Assembly (NCBI GenBank): GCA_020696915.1
Contig: JAJFMR010000002.1
Location: 1-33,438 of the forward strand
DNA: 33,438 bases
From: Rhizobiaceae bacterium
GTDB lineage: Bacteria > Pseudomonadota > Alphaproteobacteria > Rhizobiales > Rhizobiaceae
Direction of reading: 5' to 3'
Positions 1-10,846 of this stretch are shown in pieces. The notes beneath the pieces are model-generated. The model saw only the letters and a program-made list of their open reading frames with translations, searched no databases and was not told where the DNA came from. Made by a program: the position numbers and the translations under genes. Each line of letters begins with the position of its first letter. The stretch's first letter is position 1.

Positions 1-239
1 TGGCCGAGATAGTGGCTCGCCGCCGCTACGGTCGGAAAGGTCTCGCCGCCCCCCGCGATCCCGACCGCCCCGGAGGAGGGCGGCAGCAAACCCGCCAAAA
101 TGCGCAGCAGGGTTGATTTTCCGGCGCCGTTCGGGCCCGTGACGACCAAGCTCTCACGGGCTTCGAGCGCAAACCCGACGCCACAGAAGACCTGCTCGCC
201 GCCGCGCTCGCCGCTCAGCTTGTCGGCGATCAATCGCAT
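1..239 (-). CDS. ccmA: Haem ABC exporter ATP-binding protein CcmA, partial (3' end outside window)
   Basis: This is the first 79 codons of an ABC ATPase reading leftward off the window, starting from an ATG at 237-239. The Walker A motif GPNGAGKST is at about residues 35-43, followed by a typical LLRILAGLLPP stretch and the segment ASHYLG near the window edge. CcmA proteins carry this ASHYLGH-type segment. CcmA is the cytoplasmic ATPase of the CcmABCD complex, which handles haem for periplasmic cytochrome c maturation. It is transcribed divergently from acnA, an arrangement common in rhizobial genomes. The signature motif, Walker B and C-terminus are outside the window, so the call rests on the N-terminus and on context. 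Another small ABC ATPase is possible but less likely. Confidence 0.85.
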   Translation of the reverse strand, partial: MRLIADKLSGERGGEQVFCGVGFALEARESLVVTGPNGAGKSTLLRILAGLLPPSSGAVGIAGGGETFPTVAAASHYLG

Positions 240-284
240 CTGCCCCCGCCTCCGATTGTTCGCCGCGCGTGCGACGCAGCAATT

Positions 285-312
285 TTGCCTATAGTCGGTC
301 TAGAACTATTCT
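285..312 (+). promoter_or_regulatory. Candidate sigma-70-type promoter for acnA
   Basis: TTGCCT at 285-290 and TATTCT at 307-312 are separated by 16 bases, in the only AT-rich stretch between ccmA and acnA. The -10 hexamer lies inside the inverted repeat described separately, which would let a bound regulator block or modulate transcription. This is an inference from sequence resemblance only. Confidence 0.35.
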
Positions 313-315
313 AGG
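299..315. promoter_or_regulatory. Irr (ICE)-like iron-responsive inverted repeat
   Basis: The bases TCTAGAACTATTCTAGG contain a perfect 6-bp dyad, CTAGAA-N3-TTCTAG, at 300-314. This matches the core of the Irr/ICE box of Rhizobiales, recalled as about TTTAGAA-N3-TTCTAAA; the outer bases differ. It lies between divergent ccmA (haem handling) and acnA (a 4Fe-4S enzyme). Both gene types are known or predicted Irr targets in this group. Binding is inferred, not shown. Confidence 0.55.
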
Positions 316-462
316 AAATTCTCTATACGCCGGACAACCGGGCCAGCGGTCGGCCCGGAAACCGAATTTGCGCCGAACCTACGAACTCGCCGCCTGACCG
401 GCAGGACGCGGGGGACGGACAGCGGAAATGACCGTACCCGCACCTTTGCGCGTGATCCCAGC

Positions 463-3204
<2,742 letters not shown>

Positions 3205-3494
3205 CACGGCGGGGGACGAAAAGACTGCGGCACGGCGCCTGCCACCGCAGGGCGGCAGCCCGGACGTGAACGCGCGCGTTGCGTTTCGCGCCGGGCCTTC
3301 ATCCTGAAGCCAGCCGTGTGTGCTCTCGTCCTTTGGCCGTCTGCAAAGCAGGCCGGCGATCGGTTCCACGATGGCGACCCCCTGAAAGCTTGCCGGTGTC
3401 ACCCGAACGTGACTTCCTGTTGTGCCATCGATCTGGCAATCCAATCGGCAACGACAATGGCGCCGGCCGAACCGCGCCGGATCTGGAATGCTTC

Positions 3495-4244
3495 ATGAAA
3501 CCAGCACCTCTCCTGAGAGCGGCAGCAGCATTTCTGGCCCTTGGGGTGGTGCCTGGCCTCGCCGGCGACGTCGAGCAGCCGGTCGGGGTGGTGGAGCTGT
3601 TCACCAGCCAGGGCTGCAGTTCCTGTCCGCCGGCCGATGAAGTTCTGGCCGAGCTCGCCCGGTCGGGCGAGGGCGTGGCGCTTGGCTATCACGTCGACTA
3701 CTGGGATTATCTGGGTTGGAAGGACACTCTGGGCAGACCGGAGAACACGGCCCGTCAATACGATTACGGAAAGTCCTTCGGCAGTCGTTCGGTATATACG
3801 CCCCAGGCCGTCATAAACGGCCGAAGGCATGTGAATGGCGCCAAGCGCCAGGCCGTACAGGCCGCCCTTGCCGAGATGCGGACCTCCGGCGCCGGGCTGA
3901 CCGTCGACATCGACATTCAGCGCTCCGGCGACAGCATCCTCATAGACGCTCACGGCGCGCCCGACGGCCGCGGCAGCGCCCATCTGGTGCTCGTCTATTT
4001 CGATCCGACCAGGCCAATCGTCATCGAGCGCGGGGAGAACAAGGGCCGTACCATCCGTTATGCCAACCCTGTCACCGGCCTGCAGACCGTCGGCATGTGG
4101 CACGGCCGTCCGGTGCGGTTCGAATTCCCTCAAAGCGAAGTCGCCAAGAAGGGCGGCTGCGCGGTGCTGCTTCAATCGGTGAGCAAGGACGGTCTTCCCG
4201 GCCCGATTCTGGGAGCGGCGCTGATTCGCCGTCCCAAACGATGA
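3495..4244 (+). CDS. Secreted DUF1223 thioredoxin-like protein
   Basis: A 249-residue protein of the DUF1223 family, widespread in alphaproteobacteria. It begins with a signal peptide (MKPAPLLRAAAAFLALGVVPGLAG). A CxxC motif follows in ELFTSQGCSSCPPADEVL (Cys41, Cys44). The segment YHVDYWDYLGWKD is a family hallmark, and SVYTPQAVINGRRHVNG resembles the cis-Pro region of thioredoxin folds. This suggests a periplasmic or envelope thiol-redox role, but no substrate is established. The ATG at 3495 was chosen because the signal peptide begins there; the in-frame extension upstream to 3279 has no recognisable sequence. Two hairpins lie directly downstream, so it is probably transcribed alone. Confidence 0.88.
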   Translation: MKPAPLLRAAAAFLALGVVPGLAGDVEQPVGVVELFTSQGCSSCPPADEVLAELARSGEGVALGYHVDYWDYLGWKDTLGRPENTARQYDYGKSFGSRSVYTPQAVINGRRHVNGAKRQAVQAALAEMRTSGAGLTVDIDIQRSGDSILIDAHGAPDGRGSAHLVLVYFDPTRPIVIERGENKGRTIRYANPVTGLQTVGMWHGRPVRFEFPQSEVAKKGGCAVLLQSVSKDGLPGPILGAALIRRPKR

Positions 4245-4266
4245 GCGAGCGGGCGGCACACGTGAA

Positions 4267-4297
4267 AAAACCGGCGTCGCTTCCGCGCACCGGTTTT
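4267..4297 (+). terminator. Hairpin downstream of the DUF1223 gene
   Basis: AAAACCGG at 4267-4274 pairs perfectly with CCGGTTTT at 4290-4297 across a 15-base loop, 22 bases after the stop codon. The run of T in the 3' arm fits a Rho-independent terminator, though the loop is long. A second perfect hairpin (GGTTTT 4322-4327 with AAAACC 4335-4340) follows at once. Confidence 0.5.
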
Positions 4298-4321
4298 CAG
4301 GATTCCAGGTCGTCGCACCCA

Positions 4322-4340
4322 GGTTTTTCTGGCGAAAACC
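4322..4340. repeat. Second hairpin in the DUF1223-DUF2794 intergenic region
   Basis: GGTTTT (4322-4327) pairs with AAAACC (4335-4340) with a 7-base loop. It could back up the preceding terminator. The rest of the intergenic stretch, 4341-4656, shows no gene, tRNA or convincing conserved structure. It presumably holds the promoter of the DUF2794 gene. Confidence 0.35.
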
Positions 4341-4656
4341 AAGGTTGGTTCGATCCGACGCAGACCCGTGGGCGGGGGGCTTGGGGTTTACGAGCCGGTG
4401 CCGGACCGAACCGTCTCAGGCAACGAGGGTAAATTCGTCGGACATTGGGGCGCCAGCGCGGATAAAACGCGGCAGGATTGTGGCGGAGAATCACCAATCA
4501 CGACAGAGTGTATTGTGTACGTTACCTGGCCGGAACATCGGCGGCGAAGGGCCGCTCGCGGTGCGGATCCTCCCCGACGTTGCTTGTCGCCGGATCTTGC
4601 AATTGCGCCGTGGAAAGGCGACCTTTGCGTCGGACAGCTGAGGCAGGACGGGTTCG

Positions 4657-5043
4657 ATGACCGATCGCGCGGGGGGAATGGAGGATGGGGAAGACTCCGC
4701 AATATTGATCCCGCTCCACGAGGCTCGGCGCCAGCGCGCCGACGTGCCGGTCACCTTCCAGCGACGTGAACTCGACCAGTTGCTTCGCCTTTATGGACGA
4801 ATGGTTGCCGCCAACGAGTGGCGCGACTATGCGATCGACCACCTTCCCGACCGCGCGGTGTTCTCGGTGTTCCGTCGCACTTCGGAAACGCCGTTGTTCA
4901 GGATCGTCAAGGATCCGGCACTGGCGCGCCGCCAGGGAACCTGGTCCGTCGTCTCGGCAACCGGTCTCGTCATGAAGCGCGGCCACGAACTGGCCCGCGT
5001 GCTCGGCCTTTTCGACAAGCGCCTCAGCCTAGTCGAGGCCTGA
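4657..5043 (+). CDS. DUF2794 domain-containing protein
   Basis: A 128-residue cytoplasmic protein with no signal peptide or membrane segment, matching the alphaproteobacterial DUF2794 family. The conserved part runs from VTFQRRELDQLLRLYGRMV through EWRDYAIDHL, AVFSVFRR and PLFRIVKDP to the C-terminal RLSLVEA. Its function is unknown. An alternative start at 4678 (MEDGEDSA) would follow a G-rich stretch; 4657 has GGCAGGA upstream at loose spacing. Its last 20 bases overlap the 3' end of the convergent GNAT gene. Confidence 0.8.
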   Translation: MTDRAGGMEDGEDSAILIPLHEARRQRADVPVTFQRRELDQLLRLYGRMVAANEWRDYAIDHLPDRAVFSVFRRTSETPLFRIVKDPALARRQGTWSVVSATGLVMKRGHELARVLGLFDKRLSLVEA

Positions 5044-5605
5044 GCGTTCCGCGAAACCGCCGTTCCGGCATCGAGCAGCCGTCGGGCGGCGTCGACGACC
5101 CGCCGTTCATGGGCAGCTGCATGAAGGTGGTGTCGAGCCAGCGGCCTTGCTTGTATCCCGAGCCCTGTAGCTGCCCGCAATGGCGGAAGCCGGCTCGCAG
5201 GTGGAGACGGACCGAGGGGCTTTCCGGGGAACCGTCGCCGATGACGGCGATCATCTGCCTGAATCCGAGCGCCTCCGCCTCCGCCACGAGCTTTCTCAGG
5301 AGCGCGATCCCGACGCCCTGTCCCTTTGCCTCCGGTTCGACATAGACGGAATTCTCGACGATGAAGCGATAGGCAGGGCGCGGCCGGAACGGCCCAGCAT
5401 AGGCGTAGCCGACAAGCCGGCCGTCGAGTTCGGCGACCAGGTAGGGGAAGTCGCCCGCAGCGAGCGCCGCGTAACGGCTTTCCATCTCCTGCAGGGTCGG
5501 CGGCTCCAGTTCGTAGCTGGCGGTCCCATGGAGGACGGCATCGGCATAGATGGCGGTGATGACCTCCAGATCGCCGATGTGAGCAGGCCGGACCTCGATG
5601 CTCAT
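5024..5605 (-). CDS. GNAT N-acetyltransferase, phosphinothricin/methionine-sulfone type (Pat/MnaT-like)
   Basis: A 193-residue single-domain GNAT enzyme transferring acetyl from acetyl-CoA to an amine. The family pattern of phosphinothricin/methionine sulfoximine acetyltransferases is clear: IRPAHIGDLEVITAIYADAV-type N-terminus, GTASYELEPPT, GYAYAGPFRPRPAYRF, ENSVYVEP and the acetyl-CoA loop EAKGQGVGIALL (residues about 92-103). The motif DGSPESPSVRLHLRAGFRHCGQL follows. The natural substrate is probably an amino-acid analogue and cannot be fixed from sequence. The ATG at 5605 (MSIEVRPA) fits homologues and has GGGAG 12 bases upstream; an upstream TTG would add 7 residues. It follows the Bax-inhibitor gene on the same strand but is separated from it by a strong terminator. 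Confidence 0.88.
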   Translation of the reverse strand: MSIEVRPAHIGDLEVITAIYADAVLHGTASYELEPPTLQEMESRYAALAAGDFPYLVAELDGRLVGYAYAGPFRPRPAYRFIVENSVYVEPEAKGQGVGIALLRKLVAEAEALGFRQMIAVIGDGSPESPSVRLHLRAGFRHCGQLQGSGYKQGRWLDTTFMQLPMNGGSSTPPDGCSMPERRFRGTLRPRLG

Positions 5606-5630
5606 CTGTCGGATATGCTCCCGCAATTGG

Positions 5631-5656
5631 AAAGGGCGGCCGTTTGGCCGCCCTTT
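5631..5656 (-). terminator. Strong hairpin terminator after the Bax-inhibitor gene
   Basis: A perfect 10-bp stem, AAAGGGCGGC (5631-5640) with GCCGCCCTTT (5647-5656), and a 6-base loop. It lies between the stop of the Bax-inhibitor gene (5679) and the start of the GNAT gene. It ends in T-rich sequence on both strands and is the best intrinsic terminator in the window. Confidence 0.75.
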
Positions 5657-5678
5657 CGTATCTCGCTGATCCTGAGCG

Positions 5679-6455
5679 CTATTCGCGGTTGCCGAGGAAG
5701 TGCAGCAGGAAAGTGAAAAGGTTGATGAAATCGAGGTAGAGGGTCAAGGCACCCATGATCGCCTTGCGGCCGGCGACGAGAACGTCGTCGCCCTCGAAAT
5801 ACATCTCCTTGATCTTCTGCGTGTCGTAGGCGGTGAGCCCCGCGAACACCAGCACGCCGATCGCCGAGATCGCGAACTGCAGGGCCGACGACTGCAGGAA
5901 GATGTTGATGACCATGGCGATGATCAGCCCGAAAACGCCCATGATCAGAAACGAGCCCATCGCGGTGAGGTCGCGCCGGGTCGTATAGCCGTAGAGCGAC
6001 AGCGCGCCGAAGGAGGCGGCGGTCACGAAGAAGGTCTGCACGATGCTTTCGCTGGTGAAGACCAGGAATATCGACGACAGCGACAGCCCCATCAGGGCTG
6101 CAAAGCCCCAGAAAGCAGTCTGCGCCGCCGATACGCTCAGCGTGTGCACCCGGAAAGACAGGAAGAACACCACCGCCAGCGGCGCGAGCATGACGACCCA
6201 CCTGAGCGGCGAGCCATAGAGCACCGCACCAAGCGAGGTCAGCATCTTTCCGTTGCCAAGCGTTGCGACGGCTGCCGCAGGATCGTTCGTGGTCGCCAGC
6301 ATCATCGTCCCGAAGGCGGCGACGCCGGTGATCGCGAGGCCGAGCGCCATCAGGTTGTAGACCTTGATCATGTAGGCGCGGAGGCCTTCGTCGATGGCGA
6401 CATCGGTGCGGGTGCCCGCAGCGGCGCGCGCCTGATAGTTGCGAATCTCTGCCAT
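5679..6455 (-). CDS. Bax inhibitor-1/YccA family membrane protein
   Basis: A 258-residue integral inner-membrane protein with about seven hydrophobic segments. Family signatures are LRAYMIKVYNLMALGLAITG near residue 25, GLSLSSIFLVFTSESIVQTFFVTAASFGALSLYGY in the middle, and the C-terminal FAGLTAYDTQKIKEMY with its conserved aspartate. The protein ends FLLHFLGNRE, typical of rhizobial members. The family is linked to calcium leak or pH-sensitive channel activity and stress tolerance, but its role in this organism is not known. The ATG at 6455 has AGAGGA 7 bases upstream; the longer open frame starting at 6590 lacks homologous sequence. It is transcribed alone and ends at a strong terminator. 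Confidence 0.92.
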   Translation of the reverse strand: MAEIRNYQARAAAGTRTDVAIDEGLRAYMIKVYNLMALGLAITGVAAFGTMMLATTNDPAAAVATLGNGKMLTSLGAVLYGSPLRWVVMLAPLAVVFFLSFRVHTLSVSAAQTAFWGFAALMGLSLSSIFLVFTSESIVQTFFVTAASFGALSLYGYTTRRDLTAMGSFLIMGVFGLIIAMVINIFLQSSALQFAISAIGVLVFAGLTAYDTQKIKEMYFEGDDVLVAGRKAIMGALTLYLDFINLFTFLLHFLGNRE

Positions 6456-6662
6456 GGAGAGTCCTCTGTTTGCTTCTGTCCCGTCGGGGTCGGACGCACG
6501 CGCCCAGGCGCCGCTGGCGGGACTCCAGCATGCCTGGCCCGGAATATGATGCTTCTCGACCGTCAGGACAAGACCTGTAACCCGCTGCAATCCACCGTGA
6601 CTGCATCAAATTTGTGTCGTGATCGCCCGAAACCGCGCGGGCAAGTCCGCGGCGACGGACCG

Positions 6663-9302
6663 TCAGAGATTCCTGAGGACCGGCGCTGCCTTGTGGCCGA
6701 GCGCCCGCCACGTGCCCAAAAGGCCAAATCCGACGGTCAGCAGCAGCGCCGCGACGATGGTGGCGAGCGCCACTTCAGGCAAGAAGCTGGAGGGCAGGGT
6801 CATGATTCTGGAAATGACGAACCAGGCGGCGATCCCGCCGGCAAAGAGCGCGAAAACCGCCGTCGCCAACCCGATCAGCGCATATTCCAGCGAGAAAGCA
6901 GCGACCAGTGTCCGCCTTGTCGCGCCGAGCGTCTTCAGGATCACGGCGTCGTGGATGCGGGCGCGGTTGCCGGCCGCGAGCGCGCCCGACAGAACCAGGA
7001 CCGAAGCCACGAGGGCGACGCTGGCTGCCGCCCGAATCGCCGTTCCGAGCTGGGCGATCAGGCGATTGACGACATCGAGCGCATCCTTGACGCGTACGGT
7101 TGTCACCGCCGGAAAGGTCCGGGTGACGGCGTTCAGCAACGCCGCCTCTTCAGCGGGCGTGGCCTGCGCCTCCGTCAGCGTCGCCAGCCACGAATGCGGC
7201 GCGCCGGCAAAGGTGTTCGGCGAGAACACCATGACGAAGTTGATCCCCATCGATTCCCAATTCACCTCGCGAAAGTTCGCGATTCGGGCGGTGATGTCGC
7301 GGCCAAGCACGTTGACGGTGACGGTGTCGCCAAGCTTCAGCCCGATTTCGCGGCCCTCCTGTGCCGAAAAGGAGAGCAGGGGCTCGCCGGCATAATCCGC
7401 CGGCCACCACGCCCCTTCCGCCAGCGTGGCATTTGCGGGAAGCGCGTCTTCATAGGTGATGCCGCGGTCGCCGCGCAGTACCCAGGCGCCTTCGGCCGGC
7501 ACGGCCAGTTTCTCGACGTCGACGCCGTTCAGTTCGACGACCCGGCCTCTCAGCATCGGAACACGCGCCAACCTGCCGTCCGGCGACCTGTCCTCGATGA
7601 AGCGGGCGAAGGCCTCGACCTCGGCGCTCTGGATGTCGACGAAGAAGAAATTTGGCGCACGTTCGGGCAGACTGCCCGAAAGCTGGCGCCTGAGATTGCC
7701 GTCGATCAATGCAAGAGCGACGAGCAGCGTCAGTCCGAGCCCAAGGGAAAGCACGACCGAGGGCGTCAGCGCCCCGGGACGATGAATGTTGCCGATCGCC
7801 AGCCTGAGCGCCGTCCAGCGCACGGGCGGGCTCCGCCTGGCAAGCGTCTGCACGAGCGCCGCGACGCTGCGCAAAACGACGAAAGAAAACAGGGTGGCGC
7901 CGACGAAGATCGAGGCGATGCGTCGATCCTCCGAGAACCATACGGCCAGGAAGGCTAGCAAGGCAGCGATGGCAAACGCGGCGAGCACGTAGGATCGGCC
8001 CGGCAGGCCGCTCGGCTCGAAGCCCATTTCGCGAAACAGCGCGGTGGCCGGCACCTCGCGGGCCCGGCCGAGCGGCAGGATGGCAAAGGCAAGGGTCACC
8101 AGCAGGCCGAACAGCGCCGCCATGCCGAGCGCGCCCGGATAGATGCCGTGCTCCGCCGGAACCGGGATGAGCGCGGCCAGCGCCGTCGTTGCGAACAGCG
8201 GCATCAGGGCGCCGATCGCCAGTCCGGCGGCGATGCCTATTCCCGCAATGATCAGGATCTGGACGAGGTATACCGCGAACACGAAGCCGCCGGAGGCGCC
8301 GAGGCTCTTGAATGTCGCGATGACACCGCGCTTGCCGTCGAGATAGGCGCGCACTGCGTTGGCGACGCCGACCCCGCCCACGACCAGCGCCGTCAATCCG
8401 ACCAGAGTGAGGAATTGCGAGAAGCGTTCGATGTTGCGTGACAGCGACGGGGCCGCGTTGGTGCGGGTGCGGATCGACCACCCGGCCTGCGGGAACTCCG
8501 AATTCGCCCGCTCGGCGATTGCCTCGAGCTCGGCGTCGCCGGTCGTGCCGGGCAATCGCACCTTGTAGGCGAATTCGGCGAGGCTGCCGGGCTGGACGAG
8601 CCCCGAGGCCTGCAGCCCCTCCAGCGAGATCATCAGGCGGGGAGCAAAGCCGAAGCCTTCCGACGCCGCATCGGGTTCGGTGACGAGGTTTGCCCGGAGC
8701 TCGAAGACTGCCTGGCCGAGTCTGACGCGGCCGCCCGGGGCAATTCCGAGCCGCTCGAAGAGGAGTTCGGGGGCCGCCGCTCCGTAGACATCGCCCTGGC
8801 TGCCGAACAGCGCCTCCCGCGACAGCCGAGGCTCGGTGACGAGCGTGCCGTATAGAGGATAGGCCCGATCCACCGCCTTGACTTCGACCAGGGCCTGGTC
8901 GGCGCCGTCCTCGAGCCGGGCCATCGAACGCAGGCCCGCGCTTTGGGCCAGGCCTCCCAGCCCCTCCAGGAATTCGAGTTCGGCAGGGTCGGCACGCCGC
9001 TGGTTGAGTTCGAAGCGAAGGTCGCCGCCGAGCAGCGCCTGGCCCTCCCTGGCGACACCGGCCGTGATGGAATTGGCAACCGAGTTCACGCCGCCGATGG
9101 CCCCGACCCCGAGCGCGATGCAGGTGACGAAGATCATGAAGCCGGCAAGCCCGCCGCGCATCTCGCGCAGCGAGAAGCGGACGGCAAGCGCAAGCGTGCG
9201 GACCCGGGAGGCTCCGGCCGTGGCCGGCTCCTGCCGGCCGGCCGCTCCGGCGACGGAGGACCCGGGCGGGCCCGCGTCGATCGAGGACGTTGGACCCGAC
9301 AT
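6663..9302 (-). CDS. ybbP: FtsX-like ABC transporter permease, YbbP type
   Basis: An 879-residue permease with two FtsX-type transmembrane modules. A first membrane segment lies near residues 50-75 (GFMIFVTCIALGVGAIGG), followed by a large periplasmic MacB-like core. A block of membrane segments comes near residues 305-420 and another near 445-545. A second extracytoplasmic part precedes the C-terminal membrane helices near 770-870. The N-terminal 35 residues are a Gly/Ala/Pro/Ser-rich extension of no known role. YbbP works with the ATPase YbbA, whose gene ends 2 bases upstream of this ATG. The E. coli pair is adjacent to tesA, as here. The substrate is unknown; export or extraction of lipid-like molecules at the envelope is the usual suggestion. 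Confidence 0.9.
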   Translation of the reverse strand: MSGPTSSIDAGPPGSSVAGAAGRQEPATAGASRVRTLALAVRFSLREMRGGLAGFMIFVTCIALGVGAIGGVNSVANSITAGVAREGQALLGGDLRFELNQRRADPAELEFLEGLGGLAQSAGLRSMARLEDGADQALVEVKAVDRAYPLYGTLVTEPRLSREALFGSQGDVYGAAAPELLFERLGIAPGGRVRLGQAVFELRANLVTEPDAASEGFGFAPRLMISLEGLQASGLVQPGSLAEFAYKVRLPGTTGDAELEAIAERANSEFPQAGWSIRTRTNAAPSLSRNIERFSQFLTLVGLTALVVGGVGVANAVRAYLDGKRGVIATFKSLGASGGFVFAVYLVQILIIAGIGIAAGLAIGALMPLFATTALAALIPVPAEHGIYPGALGMAALFGLLVTLAFAILPLGRAREVPATALFREMGFEPSGLPGRSYVLAAFAIAALLAFLAVWFSEDRRIASIFVGATLFSFVVLRSVAALVQTLARRSPPVRWTALRLAIGNIHRPGALTPSVVLSLGLGLTLLVALALIDGNLRRQLSGSLPERAPNFFFVDIQSAEVEAFARFIEDRSPDGRLARVPMLRGRVVELNGVDVEKLAVPAEGAWVLRGDRGITYEDALPANATLAEGAWWPADYAGEPLLSFSAQEGREIGLKLGDTVTVNVLGRDITARIANFREVNWESMGINFVMVFSPNTFAGAPHSWLATLTEAQATPAEEAALLNAVTRTFPAVTTVRVKDALDVVNRLIAQLGTAIRAAASVALVASVLVLSGALAAGNRARIHDAVILKTLGATRRTLVAAFSLEYALIGLATAVFALFAGGIAAWFVISRIMTLPSSFLPEVALATIVAALLLTVGFGLLGTWRALGHKAAPVLRNL

Positions 9303-9304
9303 CC

Positions 9305-10003
9305 CTAGACCGTCACCGCCAGCCGACCTGCCTCGACGTCGATCCGGCCGGACCGCATGGCCACCTGGCGCGCGCAGCGACCGGCGAGCGACGGATCATG
9401 GGTGACCAGCACCAAGGTCATGCCCCGCTCCTTCGCCTCGGCGAACAACAGGTCGGCGATCTGCCTGCCGGTCGCCTGGTCGAGATTGCCGGTCGGCTCG
9501 TCGGCGATGAGGATGCGCGGCTCGGGCGCCAGCGCCCGGGCAATGGCCACCCGCTGTTGTTCGCCGCCGGACAGCTCGCCGGGGTAGTGGGTGACCCGGT
9601 CGGCAAGCCCGACTGCGTCGAGTTCGCGAAACGCCGCACCGAACGGGTCGTTGCGCCCGGCGAGCTCCAGCGGCACGGCGACGTTCTCCAGCGCCGTCAT
9701 GTTGGGGATCAGATGGAACGACTGGAATACGATGCCGATGTTGCGGCCCCGAAAGGCGGCGATCCGGTCCTCGGACTGGCCGTTCAGCAGATGCCCGGCG
9801 ATCCTCACCGTTCCCGAATCGACGCGCTCCAGCCCGGCTATCACCATCAGCAGTGTCGATTTGCCCGAGCCGGAAGGGCCGACGATGCCGGTCGCCTCAC
9901 CCGACGCGACGTCGAGGCTGACCTTCTTCAGGACATCCACGGCAGACGCACCCTGGCCGAGCCTCAGGGAAACATCCTTCAGCTGGATGACGGGTTCTGT
10001 CAC
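9305..10003 (-). CDS. ybbA: ABC transporter ATP-binding protein, YbbA type
   Basis: A 232-residue ABC ATPase of the LolD/MacB subfamily. Walker A GPSGSGKST is at residues 42-50, the Q-loop glutamine at 94 (FQSFHLIP), the signature LSGGEQQ at 144-150, Walker B ILIADEP at 164-170, and the switch histidine at 202 (LVTHD). It powers the adjacent FtsX-like permease. The start is a GTG (MTEPVIQLKD), with AGGAAG 7 bases upstream. It is divergent from tesA with only 54 bases between the two starts, so their promoters overlap or face each other. The ybbA-ybbP/tesA arrangement is conserved across proteobacteria. Confidence 0.92.
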   Translation of the reverse strand: MTEPVIQLKDVSLRLGQGASAVDVLKKVSLDVASGEATGIVGPSGSGKSTLLMVIAGLERVDSGTVRIAGHLLNGQSEDRIAAFRGRNIGIVFQSFHLIPNMTALENVAVPLELAGRNDPFGAAFRELDAVGLADRVTHYPGELSGGEQQRVAIARALAPEPRILIADEPTGNLDQATGRQIADLLFAEAKERGMTLVLVTHDPSLAGRCARQVAMRSGRIDVEAGRLAVTV

Positions 10004-10057
10004 GGGGAGCGCTTCCTATATGGAGGAGGACGGTCCGCGACATATGGGTCTTGCAGC

Positions 10058-10708
10058 ATGGCTTTCAAATCTTCCCCGCGTGCGCTGGCCGGCGCGGCTC
10101 TGGCCTTCGTCTGCCTGGCGACGTCGGCCACGGCCGAGCCTTACAAGATCGTCGGCTTCGGAGACAGCCTGATGGCTGGATACGGTCTGGATGCCGGCCA
10201 GAGCTTTCCGGAAAAGCTCGAGCAGGCCATGCGGGCGAAGGGTCACGATGTCGTGATCGTGAATGCCGGCGTTTCGGGGGATACGTCGAGCGGCGGGCTC
10301 GCGCGTCTCGATTGGTCCGTACCGGAGGATGCCGATCTCGTCGTCCTGGAACTCGGCGCCAACGACATGTTGCGCGGCGTGCCGCCGCAAATCACCGAAC
10401 GTAACCTCGACACGATGATCACCCGGCTGAAGCAAAGACCCGTGGCCGTGCTGCTTGCCGGAATGCGCGCCGCGCCGAACCTCGGGCCCGAGTACCGGGC
10501 GGCGTTTGACGCGATCTATCCCCGCCTGTCCGAAAAACATGCGGCCCCCCTCTACGGCTTTTTTCTGGACGGGGTGGCCGCCGACCCCAGATATCTGCTC
10601 GACGACCGCATGCACCCGAACGCCGCGGGAATAGACCGGATGGTGGAGCGCTTCGTACCGCATCTGGAGGCGGTCATTGCCGCCACACCGGCGGGTTCGG
10701 CGCCGTGA
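10058..10708 (+). CDS. tesA: Periplasmic SGNH/GDSL esterase TesA (arylesterase/thioesterase I)
   Basis: A 216-residue secreted hydrolase. It has a signal peptide (residues 1-26, cleavage near ATA-EP). The SGNH blocks are all present: FGDSL with nucleophile Ser37, GVSGDT with Gly74, GAND with Asn102, and DDRMHPN with Asp183 and His186. The family hydrolyses acyl-thioesters, lysophospholipids and aryl esters in the periplasm. No good ribosome binding site precedes the ATG; the GGAGGAGG-like run at 10022-10029 is 29 bases away. It is divergent from ybbA. Confidence 0.93.
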   Translation: MAFKSSPRALAGAALAFVCLATSATAEPYKIVGFGDSLMAGYGLDAGQSFPEKLEQAMRAKGHDVVIVNAGVSGDTSSGGLARLDWSVPEDADLVVLELGANDMLRGVPPQITERNLDTMITRLKQRPVAVLLAGMRAAPNLGPEYRAAFDAIYPRLSEKHAAPLYGFFLDGVAADPRYLLDDRMHPNAAGIDRMVERFVPHLEAVIAATPAGSAP

Positions 10709-10846
10709 GGGGCCGCGAGACGGTTTGCCGGCTGGATTTGCCGTCGATCGGAACGCTTGAATGCAGTGCGACAGAATCCGCTTGCCGCTTATCCGGATCG
10801 GTGATTCGCTGGGCATGCAGTTCGATTCGAGGAAGGGAGCCTGGCC

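Noticed and set aside
5700-7958. 752-residue open frame on the plus strand across the Bax-inhibitor and YbbP genes
   Set aside because: It spans the ends of two clearly conserved genes on the other strand and has Arg/Gln/Gly-rich composition typical of an antisense shadow.
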